In this document: positions 1-8,297 of the stretch, piece by piece
Position numbering within the stretch: position 1 is the stretch's first letter
Layout: every line of letters begins with the position of its first letter
DNA from: Yimella sp. cx-51
GTDB lineage: Bacteria; Actinomycetota; Actinomycetes; Actinomycetales; Dermatophilaceae
NCBI RefSeq assembly: GCF_017654605.1
Contig: NZ_CP072113.1
Location: 3,038,001-3,102,000, forward strand
Length of the DNA: 64,000 bases
Reading direction: 5' to 3'
Position numbers and translations under genes: made by a program
Notes under the pieces: model-generated
What the model was told of the DNA's origin: nothing
The model's database searches: none
The model's input: only the letters and a program-made list of their open reading frames with translations

Positions 1-135
1 CGCGACTCCTCCGCCCAGCTCGCGCAGGAGTTGGAAGGTTTCATCATGATGACCTTCGACGGGCCGATGGGCCCGGAAGCGATCATCCAGGCCAAGCACG
101 GCGAGATCTTCGGGCTGGTGCAACTGCCGGAGTGA
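1..135 (+). CDS. C-terminal end of an unidentified protein (partial)
   Basis: The window opens inside a reading frame that runs 44 codons to a TGA at 133-135. The visible tail ends in KHGEIFGLVQLPE and shows normal high-GC codon use, so it is probably the end of a real gene lying upstream. No domain can be recognised from so short a piece. It runs in the same direction as purB, 55 bases before it. Confidence 0.55.
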   Translation, partial: RDSSAQLAQELEGFIMMTFDGPMGPEAIIQAKHGEIFGLVQLPE

Positions 136-190
136 TCCGGCGGCCCGAGGGCCCGGAGCCACCGGCCGGAGGCCCTGAAACAATGACCCC

Positions 191-1600
191 ATGCGCTCAC
201 TCGCCGATGTCCAGCCTGCCATCGCCCTCGGTGCACTCGACGGCCGTTACCGCGGCGCCGTTGCACCCCTGGTCGACCACCTCTCCGAAGCCGCCCTCAA
301 CCGGCAGCGGGTGAACGTCGAGGTCGAGTGGCTCATCCACCTCACCACCCAGGGCGCGGTGCCGGGCGTCCGGACGCTCACCGACGCCGAGCAGCAGGCG
401 CTGCGCACGCTGGTGACCGACTTCGACGAGGACGACATCGCCGAGCTTGCCGAGATCGAGCGTGAGACGGTGCACGACGTCAAGGCGATCGAGTACTACC
501 TGAAGCGGCGGCTCACGGCGATCGTCGGTGAGGACGACGCCGCCGGCCTGGCCGAGCTCATCCACTTCGCCTGCACCAGCGAGGACATCAACAACCTGTC
601 GTACGCGCTTATGGTGCAGGGAGCTACCCAGCAGGTGTGGCTGCCGCGCGCGAAGGCGTTGGTCGAGCAGATCGCCACGATGGCGCGCGACCTGCGTGAG
701 GTGCCGCTTCTGGCCCACACCCACGGGCAGCCCGCGACGCCCACCACGATGGGCAAGGAACTCGCCGTGCTCGCCCACCGCCTCGGGCGACAGCTGCGCC
801 GCATCGAGGGCGCCGAATACCTCGGCAAGATCAACGGCGCCACCGGCACCTACGGCGCGCACACCGCCGCCGTGCCGACCACTGACTGGGTGGAGATCAG
901 CAAGATGTTCGTGGAATCGCTTGGACTGCAGTGGAATCCGCTCACCACGCAGATCGAGAGCCACGACTGGCAGGCCGAGCTCTACAGCGACATCGCCCGC
1001 TTCAACCGCGTGCTGCACAACCTCTGCACGGACGTCTGGACCTACATCTCGATGGGCTACTTCGCGCAGGTGCGCGGCCAGGGCACAGTGGGCTCCTCGA
1101 CGATGCCGCACAAGGTCAACCCGATCCGCTTCGAGAACGCCGAGGCCAACCTCGAGGTGAGCAACGCCCTGCTCGACGTGCTCGCGAGCACGCTCGTCCA
1201 GTCACGTCTGCAGCGCGACCTCACCGACTCATCGATGCAGCGCAACATCGGCACGGCCTTCGGCCACTCGCTGCTCGCGATCGACAACGTGGGCCGCGGA
1301 CTCGCCGGGCTGGACGCCGTCCCCGAGGCGATGGCCGCCGACCTCGACCTCAACTGGGAGGTGCTCGGCGAGCCGATCCAGTCGGCCATGCGCGCACTCG
1401 GCGCCCAGGGTGTGCCCGGCATGGAGCAGCCCTACGAACGCCTGAAGGAACTCACCCGCGGACGCCGCATCAACGCAGCCGACCTGGAGGAGTTCATCCG
1501 CGGACTCGGGTTGCCCGAGGAAGTGCAGGCGCGACTGCTCGCCCTCACCCCGGCCACCTACGTGGGCCTGGCTCCGCAATTGGTCGACCACCTGGCCTGA
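191..1600 (+). CDS. purB: Adenylosuccinate lyase
   Basis: The 469-residue enzyme cleaves adenylosuccinate to AMP and fumarate, and SAICAR to AICAR, in purine synthesis in the cytoplasm. The fumarase/aspartase superfamily signature GSSTMPHKVNP is at about residues 303-313. The catalytic TSEDINNLS and HTHGQPATPTT segments lie upstream of it. The length and the TSEDINN motif fit the longer PurB class known from E. coli. It ends 4 bases before the end of the convergent copZ-like gene, which leaves no room for a separate terminator. Confidence 0.97.
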   Translation: MRSLADVQPAIALGALDGRYRGAVAPLVDHLSEAALNRQRVNVEVEWLIHLTTQGAVPGVRTLTDAEQQALRTLVTDFDEDDIAELAEIERETVHDVKAIEYYLKRRLTAIVGEDDAAGLAELIHFACTSEDINNLSYALMVQGATQQVWLPRAKALVEQIATMARDLREVPLLAHTHGQPATPTTMGKELAVLAHRLGRQLRRIEGAEYLGKINGATGTYGAHTAAVPTTDWVEISKMFVESLGLQWNPLTTQIESHDWQAELYSDIARFNRVLHNLCTDVWTYISMGYFAQVRGQGTVGSSTMPHKVNPIRFENAEANLEVSNALLDVLASTLVQSRLQRDLTDSSMQRNIGTAFGHSLLAIDNVGRGLAGLDAVPEAMAADLDLNWEVLGEPIQSAMRALGAQGVPGMEQPYERLKELTRGRRINAADLEEFIRGLGLPEEVQARLLALTPATYVGLAPQLVDHLA

Positions 1601-1604
1601 GAGG

Positions 1605-1814
1605 TCAGTACAGCTCGTAACCGGCTTCGTCGATCGCTGCCTCGACGGCGCCCTCGTCGAGCGGGCCGTCACTGATGACGGCCACTCGTGAGCCGCCGTC
1701 GGGCACGAGGTCGACCTGCACGTCCTGGACGCCGTCGATCGCCTTGAGTTCTTCGGTCACCGCGCTCACGCAGTGGCCGCAGGTCATGCCCTTCACGGTG
1801 AGATTGGTCTGCAT
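1605..1814 (-). CDS. copZ: Copper chaperone, heavy-metal-associated (HMA) domain protein
   Basis: This 69-residue protein is a single HMA domain. The metal-binding loop is MTCGHC (Cys12 and Cys15), in the usual beta-alpha-beta-beta-alpha-beta frame. Such proteins bind Cu(I) and pass it to a P-type ATPase or to a CsoR-type sensor. A Shine-Dalgarno sequence (AAGGAG) precedes the ATG. It follows csoR by 23 bases in the same direction, so the two form one copper-responsive operon. No CopA-type ATPase is nearby. The copper assignment rests on family and context, since HMA domains can also bind other soft metals. Confidence 0.88.
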   Translation of the reverse strand: MQTNLTVKGMTCGHCVSAVTEELKAIDGVQDVQVDLVPDGGSRVAVISDGPLDEGAVEAAIDEAGYELY

Positions 1815-1837
1815 CGCTTCTCCTTGGGTGGTGGTGA

Positions 1838-2119
1838 TCAGCTGCGCACGAGGCGGGCGATCGCGTCAGAGGCTTCACGCACCTTTTCGGCGGCAGCCTC
1901 GTCCGATTCGCGGGCGGCGTCGACGACGCAATGGCCGACGTGGTCTTCCAGCAGCCCGAGGCTCACCGCCTGCAGCGCCTTGGTGATCGCGCTGATCTGG
2001 GTGAGGACATCGATGCAGTAGGTGTCGTCGTCGACCATCCGCTGGATGCCGCGCACCTGACCTTCGATGCGCCGCAGCCGCCTGAGGTAGTCGTCCTTGG
2101 ATCCGGTGTAACCCGCCAT
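1838..2119 (-). CDS. csoR: Copper-sensing repressor, CsoR family
   Basis: The 93-residue all-helical DUF156-type repressor keeps the copper ligands in the expected frame: Cys35, His60 and Cys64, the Cys-His-Cys triad of CsoR proper rather than that of RcnR or FrmR. Metal-free CsoR binds a GC-rich palindrome and releases it on Cu(I) binding. Its own upstream region holds such a palindrome at 2146-2162, so autoregulation is likely. AAGGAGG precedes the ATG. The gene heads a two-gene operon with the copZ-like chaperone. Confidence 0.93.
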   Translation of the reverse strand: MAGYTGSKDDYLRRLRRIEGQVRGIQRMVDDDTYCIDVLTQISAITKALQAVSLGLLEDHVGHCVVDAARESDEAAAEKVREASDAIARLVRS

Positions 2120-2145
2120 CGCAGCCTCCTTGCGCCGCGAACAGC

Positions 2146-2162
2146 ATACCCGGAGGGGGTAT
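2146..2162 (-). promoter_or_regulatory. CsoR operator
   Basis: ATACCC-GGAGG-GGGTAT is a perfect 6-bp inverted repeat around a 5-bp G-rich centre, 27 bases before the csoR start. It matches the known form of CsoR operators (TACCC...GGGTA), so CsoR probably represses the csoR-copZ operon from here. Binding is inferred from the sequence and the neighbouring gene. Confidence 0.82.
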
Positions 2163-2173
2163 CGCCGGTGCCG

Positions 2174-2827
2174 TCAGATTTCGACGGGACCGTTCGGGGT
2201 GTCGAAGGTGACGGCAAGGACGCAGGGCACACCGTGCGGCGCGACGAAGTCGAAGTCGATGCCCGGCTCCCACTCGTCGCGGTCGACGCCCGGCTTACCC
2301 AGCAGACCCAGCCACTCGCGGATGCGATCGGGGCTGCCGGCGATCTTGAAGCCGGTCAGCGTCGACTGCGTCTCGCCGATCTGCGAGGGGTGCGGCTGGT
2401 CCTCGTCCCACTCGATGAAGAAGGGCACCTGCGCGTCGGCCATCAGGCCCTTGACACCGAGCTGGCGCCATGTGACCTCAGTGCCGTCGGGGCGGTGCCG
2501 GTTACCGGGAGCGGCCGGGCGTCCGACCATCTTCTCGGCAACGCTCATGTCGTCGACCTCGACGACCCAGCCCAGCCAACCGCCGCCCTGCTCGGAGCGG
2601 GCGCGCACGGCCTGACCGAAAGGGGCCTTGTCAGAAGCCGGGTGGTCGAGCACCTCGACCACCTCGAGGAAGCGCCGGTCCGCCAACGGAATGACCACGT
2701 TGCGCGTACCGAATCGCGGATGAACCCCACTGTCGCCGGGCTCCACCCCGAGCGCCTCCCCCAGGCGCTTGGCGGTGGGCAGCAGGCCTTCGGCCCCGGC
2801 GGCATACACCACATGATCGACTCGCAT
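2174..2827 (-). CDS. VOC/glyoxalase-like domain protein
   Basis: The 217-residue protein opens with RVDHVVYAA, the first strand of a vicinal-oxygen-chelate (glyoxalase_3-like) domain. It continues with ADRRFLEVVEVLDHP and a second half-module around FFIEWDEDQPHP. Members bind a metal or small ligand, but the substrate cannot be read from sequence. It looks monocistronic. CACGAT, six bases before the ATG, fits a leaderless -10 element. It lies back to back with neither neighbour: csoR is downstream in the same direction, 55 bases away. Confidence 0.8.
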   Translation of the reverse strand: MRVDHVVYAAGAEGLLPTAKRLGEALGVEPGDSGVHPRFGTRNVVIPLADRRFLEVVEVLDHPASDKAPFGQAVRARSEQGGGWLGWVVEVDDMSVAEKMVGRPAAPGNRHRPDGTEVTWRQLGVKGLMADAQVPFFIEWDEDQPHPSQIGETQSTLTGFKIAGSPDRIREWLGLLGKPGVDRDEWEPGIDFDFVAPHGVPCVLAVTFDTPNGPVEI

Positions 2828-3022
2828 GCGTAGATCGTGCCATTGCGACAGGCCCGTTATGTAATCGGGGTCACGCAGTTGCGCACGCGCATTACTTGGA
2901 CGCTTTACCTAGTTCTGACCTCGATCTGCGCCTCTTCCTCCCCACGGGTGGGGCCCACGCCGAACGCCGGGATTGCGCTGGTTCAGCAAAGCTCGACCGG
3001 CCATCGCAGGGCCGCGTGAGGA

Positions 3023-3832
3023 TCAGCGTGCGGAGCGCTGACGCACCGCCTCGTAGAGCACGATTGCGGCCGAGGTCGACACGTTGAGCGAGTTGGCGTG
3101 ACCCACCATCGGGATGCGCACGCGGACGTCCGCGCGAGCCAAGAAGTCACCCGTGAGGCCGTACTTCTCGGTGCCGACGGCGATCGCCACCGGGCCGGTG
3201 AGATCGGCCTCGGTGTGCAGCAGGTCGGTATCAGGCGTCGTGGCCACGACGCGAATTCCCTTGCGCTGCAGGTGGTCCAGCGCTTCGTCCGCTGAGGCCG
3301 ACGCAACGGGCACAGAGAACACCGTGCCCTTCGAACCACGCACGACATTCGGGTTGCCCCAGTCGGTCACGGCGTCTGCGGCCACCACGGCGTCGACCCC
3401 TGCTGCATCGGCGGTGCGCAACATTGCGCCGAGATTGCCCGGCTTCTCAATACCTTCGGCGACCAGCAGCAGCGGGGCGTCCGGGAGTTGGAGATCGGCA
3501 AGAGCGGCGCCAGGCACCGGCGCGACGCCGAGGAAACCATCGGCGCCTTCGCGGTAGGCGACCTTCTCGAAGGCCGCCCGCGACAAGCGCACCGTCTCGA
3601 TATGGTCGCCGCGCAGCCGGTCGACCAGGGCACCCTGCTCACCGGCGTCCAGCATGAGTTCGGGGCAGTAGTACAGCGTGCGGAGCTGCACGCCGGCGTC
3701 CAACGCGAGCGCCAACTCGTCGTAGCCCTCGAGCAGCGTGACGCGTAGTTCGTCGCGCACCCGGCGGCGCTGCAACGAGACCAGTTGCTTCAGCCGAGGG
3801 TTGGACGCGGAGGTGATGACGAGGTCGGTCAC
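3023..3832 (-). CDS. TrmH/SpoU-family RNA 2'-O-ribose methyltransferase
   Basis: This 269-residue protein has an N-terminal substrate-binding part (about 1-105) and a C-terminal SPOUT domain. All three knot motifs are visible: EGIEKPGNLGAMLRTADAAG, VGTEKYGL and IPMVGHANSLNVSTSAAI. Such enzymes methylate a ribose 2'-OH in rRNA or tRNA using S-adenosylmethionine. The TsnR-like N-terminal part suggests 23S rRNA, but the target nucleotide is not predictable. Its start overlaps the HAD gene stop by 4 bases (ATGA), so the two are co-transcribed. Confidence 0.92.
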   Translation of the reverse strand: MTDLVITSASNPRLKQLVSLQRRRVRDELRVTLLEGYDELALALDAGVQLRTLYYCPELMLDAGEQGALVDRLRGDHIETVRLSRAAFEKVAYREGADGFLGVAPVPGAALADLQLPDAPLLLVAEGIEKPGNLGAMLRTADAAGVDAVVAADAVTDWGNPNVVRGSKGTVFSVPVASASADEALDHLQRKGIRVVATTPDTDLLHTEADLTGPVAIAVGTEKYGLTGDFLARADVRVRIPMVGHANSLNVSTSAAIVLYEAVRQRSAR

Positions 3833-4617
3833 AGCAGACCCTCGAGCACCTGCGCCAGGCCGTCCTCCTCAACGGTGTCGGTGACGACGTCGGCGATCGC
3901 CTTGACGTCGTCCGGCGCCTGCCCCATGGCCACTCCGCGACCGGCCCAGCCGAGCATCTCGATGTCATTGCGGTGGTCGCCGACCGCGACCGTGTCGGCG
4001 ACGTCGATGTCGTGGTGCTCGCGAATCTTCTCCAGCGCGGACGCCTTGCTCACGCCCTCGGGGTTGATGTCGAGCCACGCCGAGTAGCCCACGCCGTAGT
4101 TGACGCCGTGCAGACCGAGACCGTCGGCCAGCTTCACGAACTCCTCGGCCGTGCCGCTGGGCGAACGGAAGGTGATGCGGGTGGTCGGCTGCGCGAGTTC
4201 CTCCCAGGGCACCACCTTGACGTCGCCGAGCAGTTCGCCGTCGGGGAAGTGATCGCTGACCAGGTAGCCCTCGCCGATCACCTCGGTGGCGACCACGCCG
4301 TCCGGCCACGCACCACGCAGGCGGTCGAGCACCGGACGCGGGTCGAAGGTGACGCAGTCGAGCAGCCGGTAGCCGTGCGGTTCCTCCGGTGCGATCTGCG
4401 CGGTGACCGCACCGTTGGAGCACACGAGGAACCCGGAGGTGAGGCCGAGCAGGTCGACGATCGGCACCGTGCCGGTGACCGACCGGCCGGTGGCGATCAC
4501 CACCTCGTGGCCGGCGTCCAGCACCGCCTTGATCGCACTCGTGACCCGCTCGGAGGCATGCCCGTCGTAGTGAACGATGGTGCCGTCGACGTCCAGACCG
4601 ATGAGAAGTTTGCGCAC
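3829..4617 (-). CDS. HAD-superfamily hydrolase, Cof type
   Basis: The 262-residue phosphatase has the nucleophile motif GLDVDGT close to the N-terminus. Motif II is in VIATGRSVTG and motif IV is GDHRNDIEML near the C-terminus, with a type IIB cap between them as in Cof/YidA phosphatases. The GTG at 4617 was chosen because it puts RKLLIGLDVDGT at the N-terminus. Starts further upstream would run into the preceding gene. The substrate is probably a small phosphorylated metabolite. It is translationally coupled to the TrmH-type gene by a 4-base overlap. Confidence 0.88.
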   Translation of the reverse strand: MRKLLIGLDVDGTIVHYDGHASERVTSAIKAVLDAGHEVVIATGRSVTGTVPIVDLLGLTSGFLVCSNGAVTAQIAPEEPHGYRLLDCVTFDPRPVLDRLRGAWPDGVVATEVIGEGYLVSDHFPDGELLGDVKVVPWEELAQPTTRITFRSPSGTAEEFVKLADGLGLHGVNYGVGYSAWLDINPEGVSKASALEKIREHHDIDVADTVAVGDHRNDIEMLGWAGRGVAMGQAPDDVKAIADVVTDTVEEDGLAQVLEGLL

Positions 4618-4633
4618 GCGCTCACAGTACGAG

Positions 4634-4665
4634 GAAAGGGGCCGTGGTTGCCCACAGCCCCTTTC
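4634..4665 (-). terminator. Stem-loop between the Gln/Gly-rich membrane gene and the HAD gene
   Basis: GAAAGGGGC (4634-4642) pairs perfectly with GCCCCTTTC (4657-4665), with a further GTGG/CCAC pair inside. It lies just after the stop of the gene ending at 4688 and just before the HAD gene. It has no T-run, so it may attenuate rather than fully terminate. Confidence 0.55.
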
Positions 4666-4687
4666 GTCTCGCGTGTTCGTCGCGGCG

Positions 4688-5785
4688 TCAGTCGCCCTTG
4701 ACCGCGGCGAAGATGCCTGCACCCAGGGCGAGCAATCCGCCGAGGATCACCGGGTAGATGCCCCAGCCGACGCTCAGTTCGATGCTGGACTTGCCACCGG
4801 ACATCGCACTCAACGCAGCCAGACCCTTGTTGGCCTCATCGACGGCGTCGCTGATGTCGAAGTAGTCGTAGACGCCGACTCCCAAGGCGATCAGTCCGCC
4901 GACCGCGGCGACGATGCCGCCTATCCGCACCTTCTTCAGGAAGGCGAGCACCGCACCGGCGATCACCACCAGTGCTCCGAAGATCACGACCCAACCGTCC
5001 GTGGCTGCGTCATCGCTGGAGGTCGAACTCGAGCCGGTGCGCGAGCCCGAGGAGTCCATGCTCTTCTTGAACTCTTCCTCGGTGATGGAGGGGTCGTTGG
5101 AGTCGACCGACTCCGAACCGATGCCCGACTTGGTGTAGTTGACGTACATGCTCGTGCCGTTGTCTTCACCGGTCACGTTCATCTTGATCCAGGGCGCGAA
5201 CGATCCACCGATCGCCAGCAGTGCGCCGACCAACGCGGCGATGGCAAGGATGCGACCCAGACCGCTCGCCGGACGCGTGCTGGTCGTGCTGCCACCGGAG
5301 TATCCGGGCTGACCGCCGTACTGGCCCGGCTGCTGGCCGTAGCCACCCTGCTGACCGGGCTGGTGCCCGTAGCCGCCCTGCGGTCCGCCGTACTGGCCTT
5401 GCTGTGTGCCGTAGGACTGGCCCGGCTGCTGCTGGTAACCCGGCGCGCCCTGCTGACCGCCATAAGACTGGCCACCCTGAGGCGCGCCACCTTGCTGTCC
5501 GCCGTACGGGGGACGCGGCTGGCCGTACTGGCCCGGCTGCTGGCCGTAGCCACCCTGCTGACCGGCCTGACCCGGCTGGCCGTAACCACCCTGGTGACCC
5601 GGCTGGCCGTAGCCGCCCTGGTGGCCCGGCTGCTGCCCGTAACCGGGCTGACCCTGGCCGCCCTGGCCCTGCGGATTGCCCTGCTGGCCGTGCTGACCGG
5701 ACTGCTGCTGGCCACCCTGCGGCGGCAACTTCGGCATGGCGTGTGTCGGCTCGTCCCAGCCGCCCGCTCCGTGATTGTCGGACAC
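4688..5785 (-). CDS. Membrane protein with Gly/Gln/Pro-rich disordered N-terminus
   Basis: This 365-residue protein has two parts. Residues about 20-170 are low complexity, made of degenerate GYGQQPGQ-like repeats. The rest has four hydrophobic segments: [18 protein letters not shown], then after an acidic Ser-rich loop [38 protein letters not shown] and [19 protein letters not shown]. The GTG at 5785 was chosen because AGGAGGGG lies seven bases before it. Many actinobacterial membrane proteins carry such Q/G/P tails facing the cytoplasm. No enzymatic motif is visible and the function is unknown. Confidence 0.85.
   Translation of the reverse strand: MSDNHGAGGWDEPTHAMPKLPPQGGQQQSGQHGQQGNPQGQGGQGQPGYGQQPGHQGGYGQPGHQGGYGQPGQAGQQGGYGQQPGQYGQPRPPYGGQQGGAPQGGQSYGGQQGAPGYQQQPGQSYGTQQGQYGGPQGGYGHQPGQQGGYGQQPGQYGGQPGYSGGSTTSTRPASGLGRILAIAALVGALLAIGGSFAPWIKMNVTGEDNGTSMYVNYTKSGIGSESVDSNDPSITEEEFKKSMDSSGSRTGSSSTSSDDAATDGWVVIFGALVVIAGAVLAFLKKVRIGGIVAAVGGLIALGVGVYDYFDISDAVDEANKGLAALSAMSGGKSSIELSVGWGIYPVILGGLLALGAGIFAAVKGD
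5290..5725 (-). repeat. In-frame degenerate codon repeats (GYGQQPGQ type)
   Basis: This GC-rich tract inside the membrane gene encodes about 20 imperfect units built from Gly, Gln, Tyr and Pro (for example [11 protein letters not shown]). The nucleotide units also repeat (TGGCCGTA.CC.CCCTG), which makes it prone to length change by slippage. Confidence 0.75.
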
Positions 5786-6115
5786 TGTCGCCCCTCCTCG
5801 TCGTGTTCCTTTGCGGCGGTGGTCGTGCACGACCTCGCTCGCAAACCCGGACCAACGCTAATGCACAGGCGGTACTTGGCCGCATCGCCGAACGTCGCGG
5901 ATTTCGGCCCCCTCACCTTCCCCAGATCACCGGCCCGCGTCACGGTCTCGCTCGGACGGCGATCCGAGGAGGCCGATCAGCGATGCGGGATCTGCTCGCG
6001 CAAGCAGCGCGTAGCAGCACAGAAGTCGGCAATCCGCCCTTCCGTTCGGCGCGTTTGGCCTACGATGAGCCGGCCGCGCCAGCTTGCGCGACTCTCACAC
6101 CCCTGAAGGAAATTC
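5786..6115. other. Divergent intergenic region without a recognisable gene
   Basis: These 330 bases separate the leftward Q/G-rich membrane gene from the rightward secreted-protein gene. They hold the Shine-Dalgarno sequence of each (AGGAGGGG on the minus strand, AAGGAAATTC on the plus strand) and presumably both promoters. No conserved open frame, RNA fold or repeat element is seen. Confidence 0.5.
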
Positions 6116-6706
6116 ATGTCTCGCTTCGCGCGCCTGAGTGGCGTCACCGCAATCGCCGTCGGAAGCGCTCTGCTGACCGCCACGCCGGCTGACGCAGCGC
6201 CCACCGTCAGCACCCGCATCGCCGGTTACACCGTGTCGCCCACCTCGATCACGAAGGGTGCGTCCATCCAGGTGAAGGGGCAGTCGCAGAAACTCAGCGG
6301 CGCTCGATGGGTCGCCGCGCCGGGAACACGGGTCACGGTGTACTTCGACGCGGACGGCACCGCCCCCAACAAGTCGATGGGTAGTTTCACTGTCGACAAG
6401 TACGGCAACTTCGCCCCCAAGTTCGTCCCCTCCACGAGCGGGTATTGGTCGGTCGTGCTGCCGCAGACTGCGGTCTACAAAGTGACTGCCACCAGCCGCA
6501 AGTACGTCAAGGTCAACACGCCGACCTCCTACCGTCCGCCGACCGGCTCTTGGAACTGCCCGAGTTGGGCGCCGATCAAGGGCAACGCGTCCAGCCGCAT
6601 TTACCACCTTCCGGGTCAGCGCTACTACAGCAAGACAAAGCCGGAAATGTGCTTCGCCAACGAACGCGCAGCGATCGCGGCCGGCTATCGCAAGTCGAAG
6701 GTCTGA
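6116..6706 (+). CDS. Secreted protein with Ig-like and C-terminal sunset-type domain
   Basis: This 196-residue exported protein has a Sec signal peptide (hydrophobic to residue 23, likely cleavage after ADA at residue 27). A beta-rich, Ig-like middle follows (about 35-135, TVSPTSITKGASIQVKG). The C-terminal domain of about 50 residues has the pattern CPSWAPIKGN...IYHLPGQRYY...PEMCFANERAAIAAGYR. That pattern matches the small Cys-containing domain called a sunset domain and related Ada-type zinc folds. The ATG has a good ribosome site (AAGGAA, 6 bases away). Function is unknown; a cell-surface role is likely. Confidence 0.85.
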   Translation: MSRFARLSGVTAIAVGSALLTATPADAAPTVSTRIAGYTVSPTSITKGASIQVKGQSQKLSGARWVAAPGTRVTVYFDADGTAPNKSMGSFTVDKYGNFAPKFVPSTSGYWSVVLPQTAVYKVTATSRKYVKVNTPTSYRPPTGSWNCPSWAPIKGNASSRIYHLPGQRYYSKTKPEMCFANERAAIAAGYRKSKV

Positions 6707-6742
6707 TCAGCCCAGCACGTAGATCACGCCCACACACGAGCC

Positions 6743-6780
6743 AACAAGGCTCGCGGATCGAGTGATCCGCGAGCCTTGTT
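6743..6780. terminator. Bidirectional terminator, perfect 17-bp stem
   Basis: The arms 6743-6759 and 6764-6780 are perfectly complementary (AACAAGGCTCGCGGATC and its reverse) with a 4-base loop GAGT. The arms end in AACAAGG/CCTTGTT, giving a short T-rich tail. It separates the convergent secreted-protein gene and serS, so it can serve both. Confidence 0.85.
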
Positions 6781-6811
6781 CGCGTCGCCGGACTTTGCGC
6801 GGCTGACAGGC

Positions 6812-8125
6812 TCAGGCGATCGGCTTCAGGACGTCGGTGCCGACGAAGGGCTGCAGCGCGGCCGGCACCTTCACCGAGCCGTCCGCCTGCTGGTGGTTCT
6901 CCAGCAGCGCGACGATCGGTCGGGTGTCGGTGAGCATCGTGCCGTTGAGGGTGGCGGCGATCTCGGGCTTGCCGTCGTCGGCGCGGAAGCGGACGCCGAG
7001 GCGGCGGGCCTGGTACGTCGTGCAGTTCGAGGTCGAGGTCAGCTCGCGGTAGGTGCCCTGCGTCGGCACCCATGCCTCGCAGTCGAACTTGCGCGCCGCC
7101 GGGCCACCGAGGTCACCGGCCGCGACGTCGATCACCCGGTAGGGCACCTCCAGACCGTCGAGGATGCGTCGCTCGATGCGCAACAGACGGTCGTGCTCGG
7201 CTTCGGCGTCCTCGGGCTTGCAGTAGATGAACATCTCGGTCTTGGTGAACTGGTGCACCCGGAAGATGCCGCGTGTGTCCTTGCCGTAGGAGCCGGCCTC
7301 GCGTCGGTAACAGGTGGACGTCGCGGTGTACCGACGCGGCCCGTCGTTCAGGTCGAGGATCTCGTCGGCGTGGTAGCCGGCGAGCGCCACCTCGGAGGTG
7401 CCGGTGAGGAAGAGGTCGTCGGCCTCGAGCAGGTAGACCTCGTCGGCGTGGCTGTCGATGAAGCCGGCGCCGGCCATCGTCCGGCGCAGCACGAGGTTGG
7501 GCACCATCAGCGGAGTGAAGCCCTCTTCACGGGCGATCTGCTGGCAGTAGGCCATCAGCGCCTGGGCGAGCACGGCGCCCGGGCCCTTCAGGTAGTAGAA
7601 GCGGCTGCCGCTGACCTTCGCGCCGCGCTCCATGTCGATCGCACCGAGTTTCTCGCCGAGCGCGAGGTGGTCGAGCGGTTCGAAGTCGAACTCCGGCTTG
7701 GTGCCGTGCTCCTCCAACGTGTTGAAGTTCTCCTCGCCACCAGCGGGCACGCCGTCGACGACGATGTTGCCGACCTTGCGCATGAGCGCATCGAAGGTGG
7801 CGCCCTCGGTGTCGGCGGCGGCATCGAGTTCCTTCACACGGGCAGCGAGCGTCGCGGCTTCGCTGCGGGCGGCGTCCGCCTCCTGCTCCAGCGCGGTGAC
7901 GTCCTCGCCGGCCTTCTTGGCCTTGGCCAGTTTGCCCATCACGGCGCCGACGTTCTTGCTGACGCCCTTCTGCTGCGCACGCAGTTGCTCGAACTCGCTC
8001 AGCGAGGAGCGGCGGGCCTTGTCGGCGTCCAGGATCTGGTCGACGATGCTGTCGTCCTCGCCACGGGCGCGCTGGCTGGCTCGGACGGCGTCGGGGTTGT
8101 CACGCAGGAACTTGATGTCGATCAC
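6812..8125 (-). CDS. serS: Seryl-tRNA synthetase
   Basis: The 437-residue class II synthetase charges tRNA-Ser with serine. The N-terminal coiled-coil arm that grips the tRNA spans about residues 30-105. The catalytic core shows motif 2 ([12 protein letters not shown]) and motif 3 ([20 protein letters not shown]). The GTG at 8125 gives the normal N-terminus [11 protein letters not shown]. It has no Shine-Dalgarno sequence but has TAGCCT seven bases upstream, so translation is probably leaderless. It is monocistronic and ends at a strong shared terminator. Confidence 0.97.
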   Translation of the reverse strand: MIDIKFLRDNPDAVRASQRARGEDDSIVDQILDADKARRSSLSEFEQLRAQQKGVSKNVGAVMGKLAKAKKAGEDVTALEQEADAARSEAATLAARVKELDAAADTEGATFDALMRKVGNIVVDGVPAGGEENFNTLEEHGTKPEFDFEPLDHLALGEKLGAIDMERGAKVSGSRFYYLKGPGAVLAQALMAYCQQIAREEGFTPLMVPNLVLRRTMAGAGFIDSHADEVYLLEADDLFLTGTSEVALAGYHADEILDLNDGPRRYTATSTCYRREAGSYGKDTRGIFRVHQFTKTEMFIYCKPEDAEAEHDRLLRIERRILDGLEVPYRVIDVAAGDLGGPAARKFDCEAWVPTQGTYRELTSTSNCTTYQARRLGVRFRADDGKPEIAATLNGTMLTDTRPIVALLENHQQADGSVKVPAALQPFVGTDVLKPIA

Positions 8126-8132
8126 GAGGCTC

Positions 8133-8138
8133 AGGCTA
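8133..8138 (-). promoter_or_regulatory. serS -10 element, leaderless start
   Basis: TAGCCT, read on the minus strand, ends seven bases before the serS GTG. That spacing would start transcription at or next to the start codon, and no ribosome-binding site lies between. Confidence 0.6.
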
Positions 8139-8160
8139 GTCGGCGACCGCGGGCGAATGC

Positions 8161-8244
8161 GCGGCAGTTATAGCGCCATCCGCGGCGGTTACCCGCGTTC
8201 GCGGCCGTTGCAACGAGCGCGTTTGCGGTCAAAGGCCGCGTTTG
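8161..8244. repeat. Degenerate copy of the CAAACGCGGCC intergenic element
   Basis: This lies between divergent serS and the lipid-kinase gene. It ends in AAAGGCCGCGTTTG, the element terminus. It also contains GGCCGTTGCAACGAGCGCGTTTG, a close match to the inverted core (GGCGGTTGCAGCTAGCGCGTTTG) of the copies at 16.4-16.7 kb. The left end is decayed. Confidence 0.6.
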
Positions 8245-8297
8245 CGCCGGTGGGCGAAACGTCCGGGGAGGCTCGGACGTGGCAGGCTAAGCCCGCC

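Noticed and set aside
4618-4722. Longer N-terminus for the HAD phosphatase (ATG at 4722)
   Set aside because: It would overlap the upstream gene end and read through a stem-loop. The GTG at 4617 puts the DVDGT motif at the usual distance.
4577-6106. Long rightward open frame opposite the Q/G-rich membrane gene
   Set aside because: It mirrors repeats of the minus-strand gene, has no domain, and arises from the high GC content. The minus-strand gene has a ribosome site and membrane helices.
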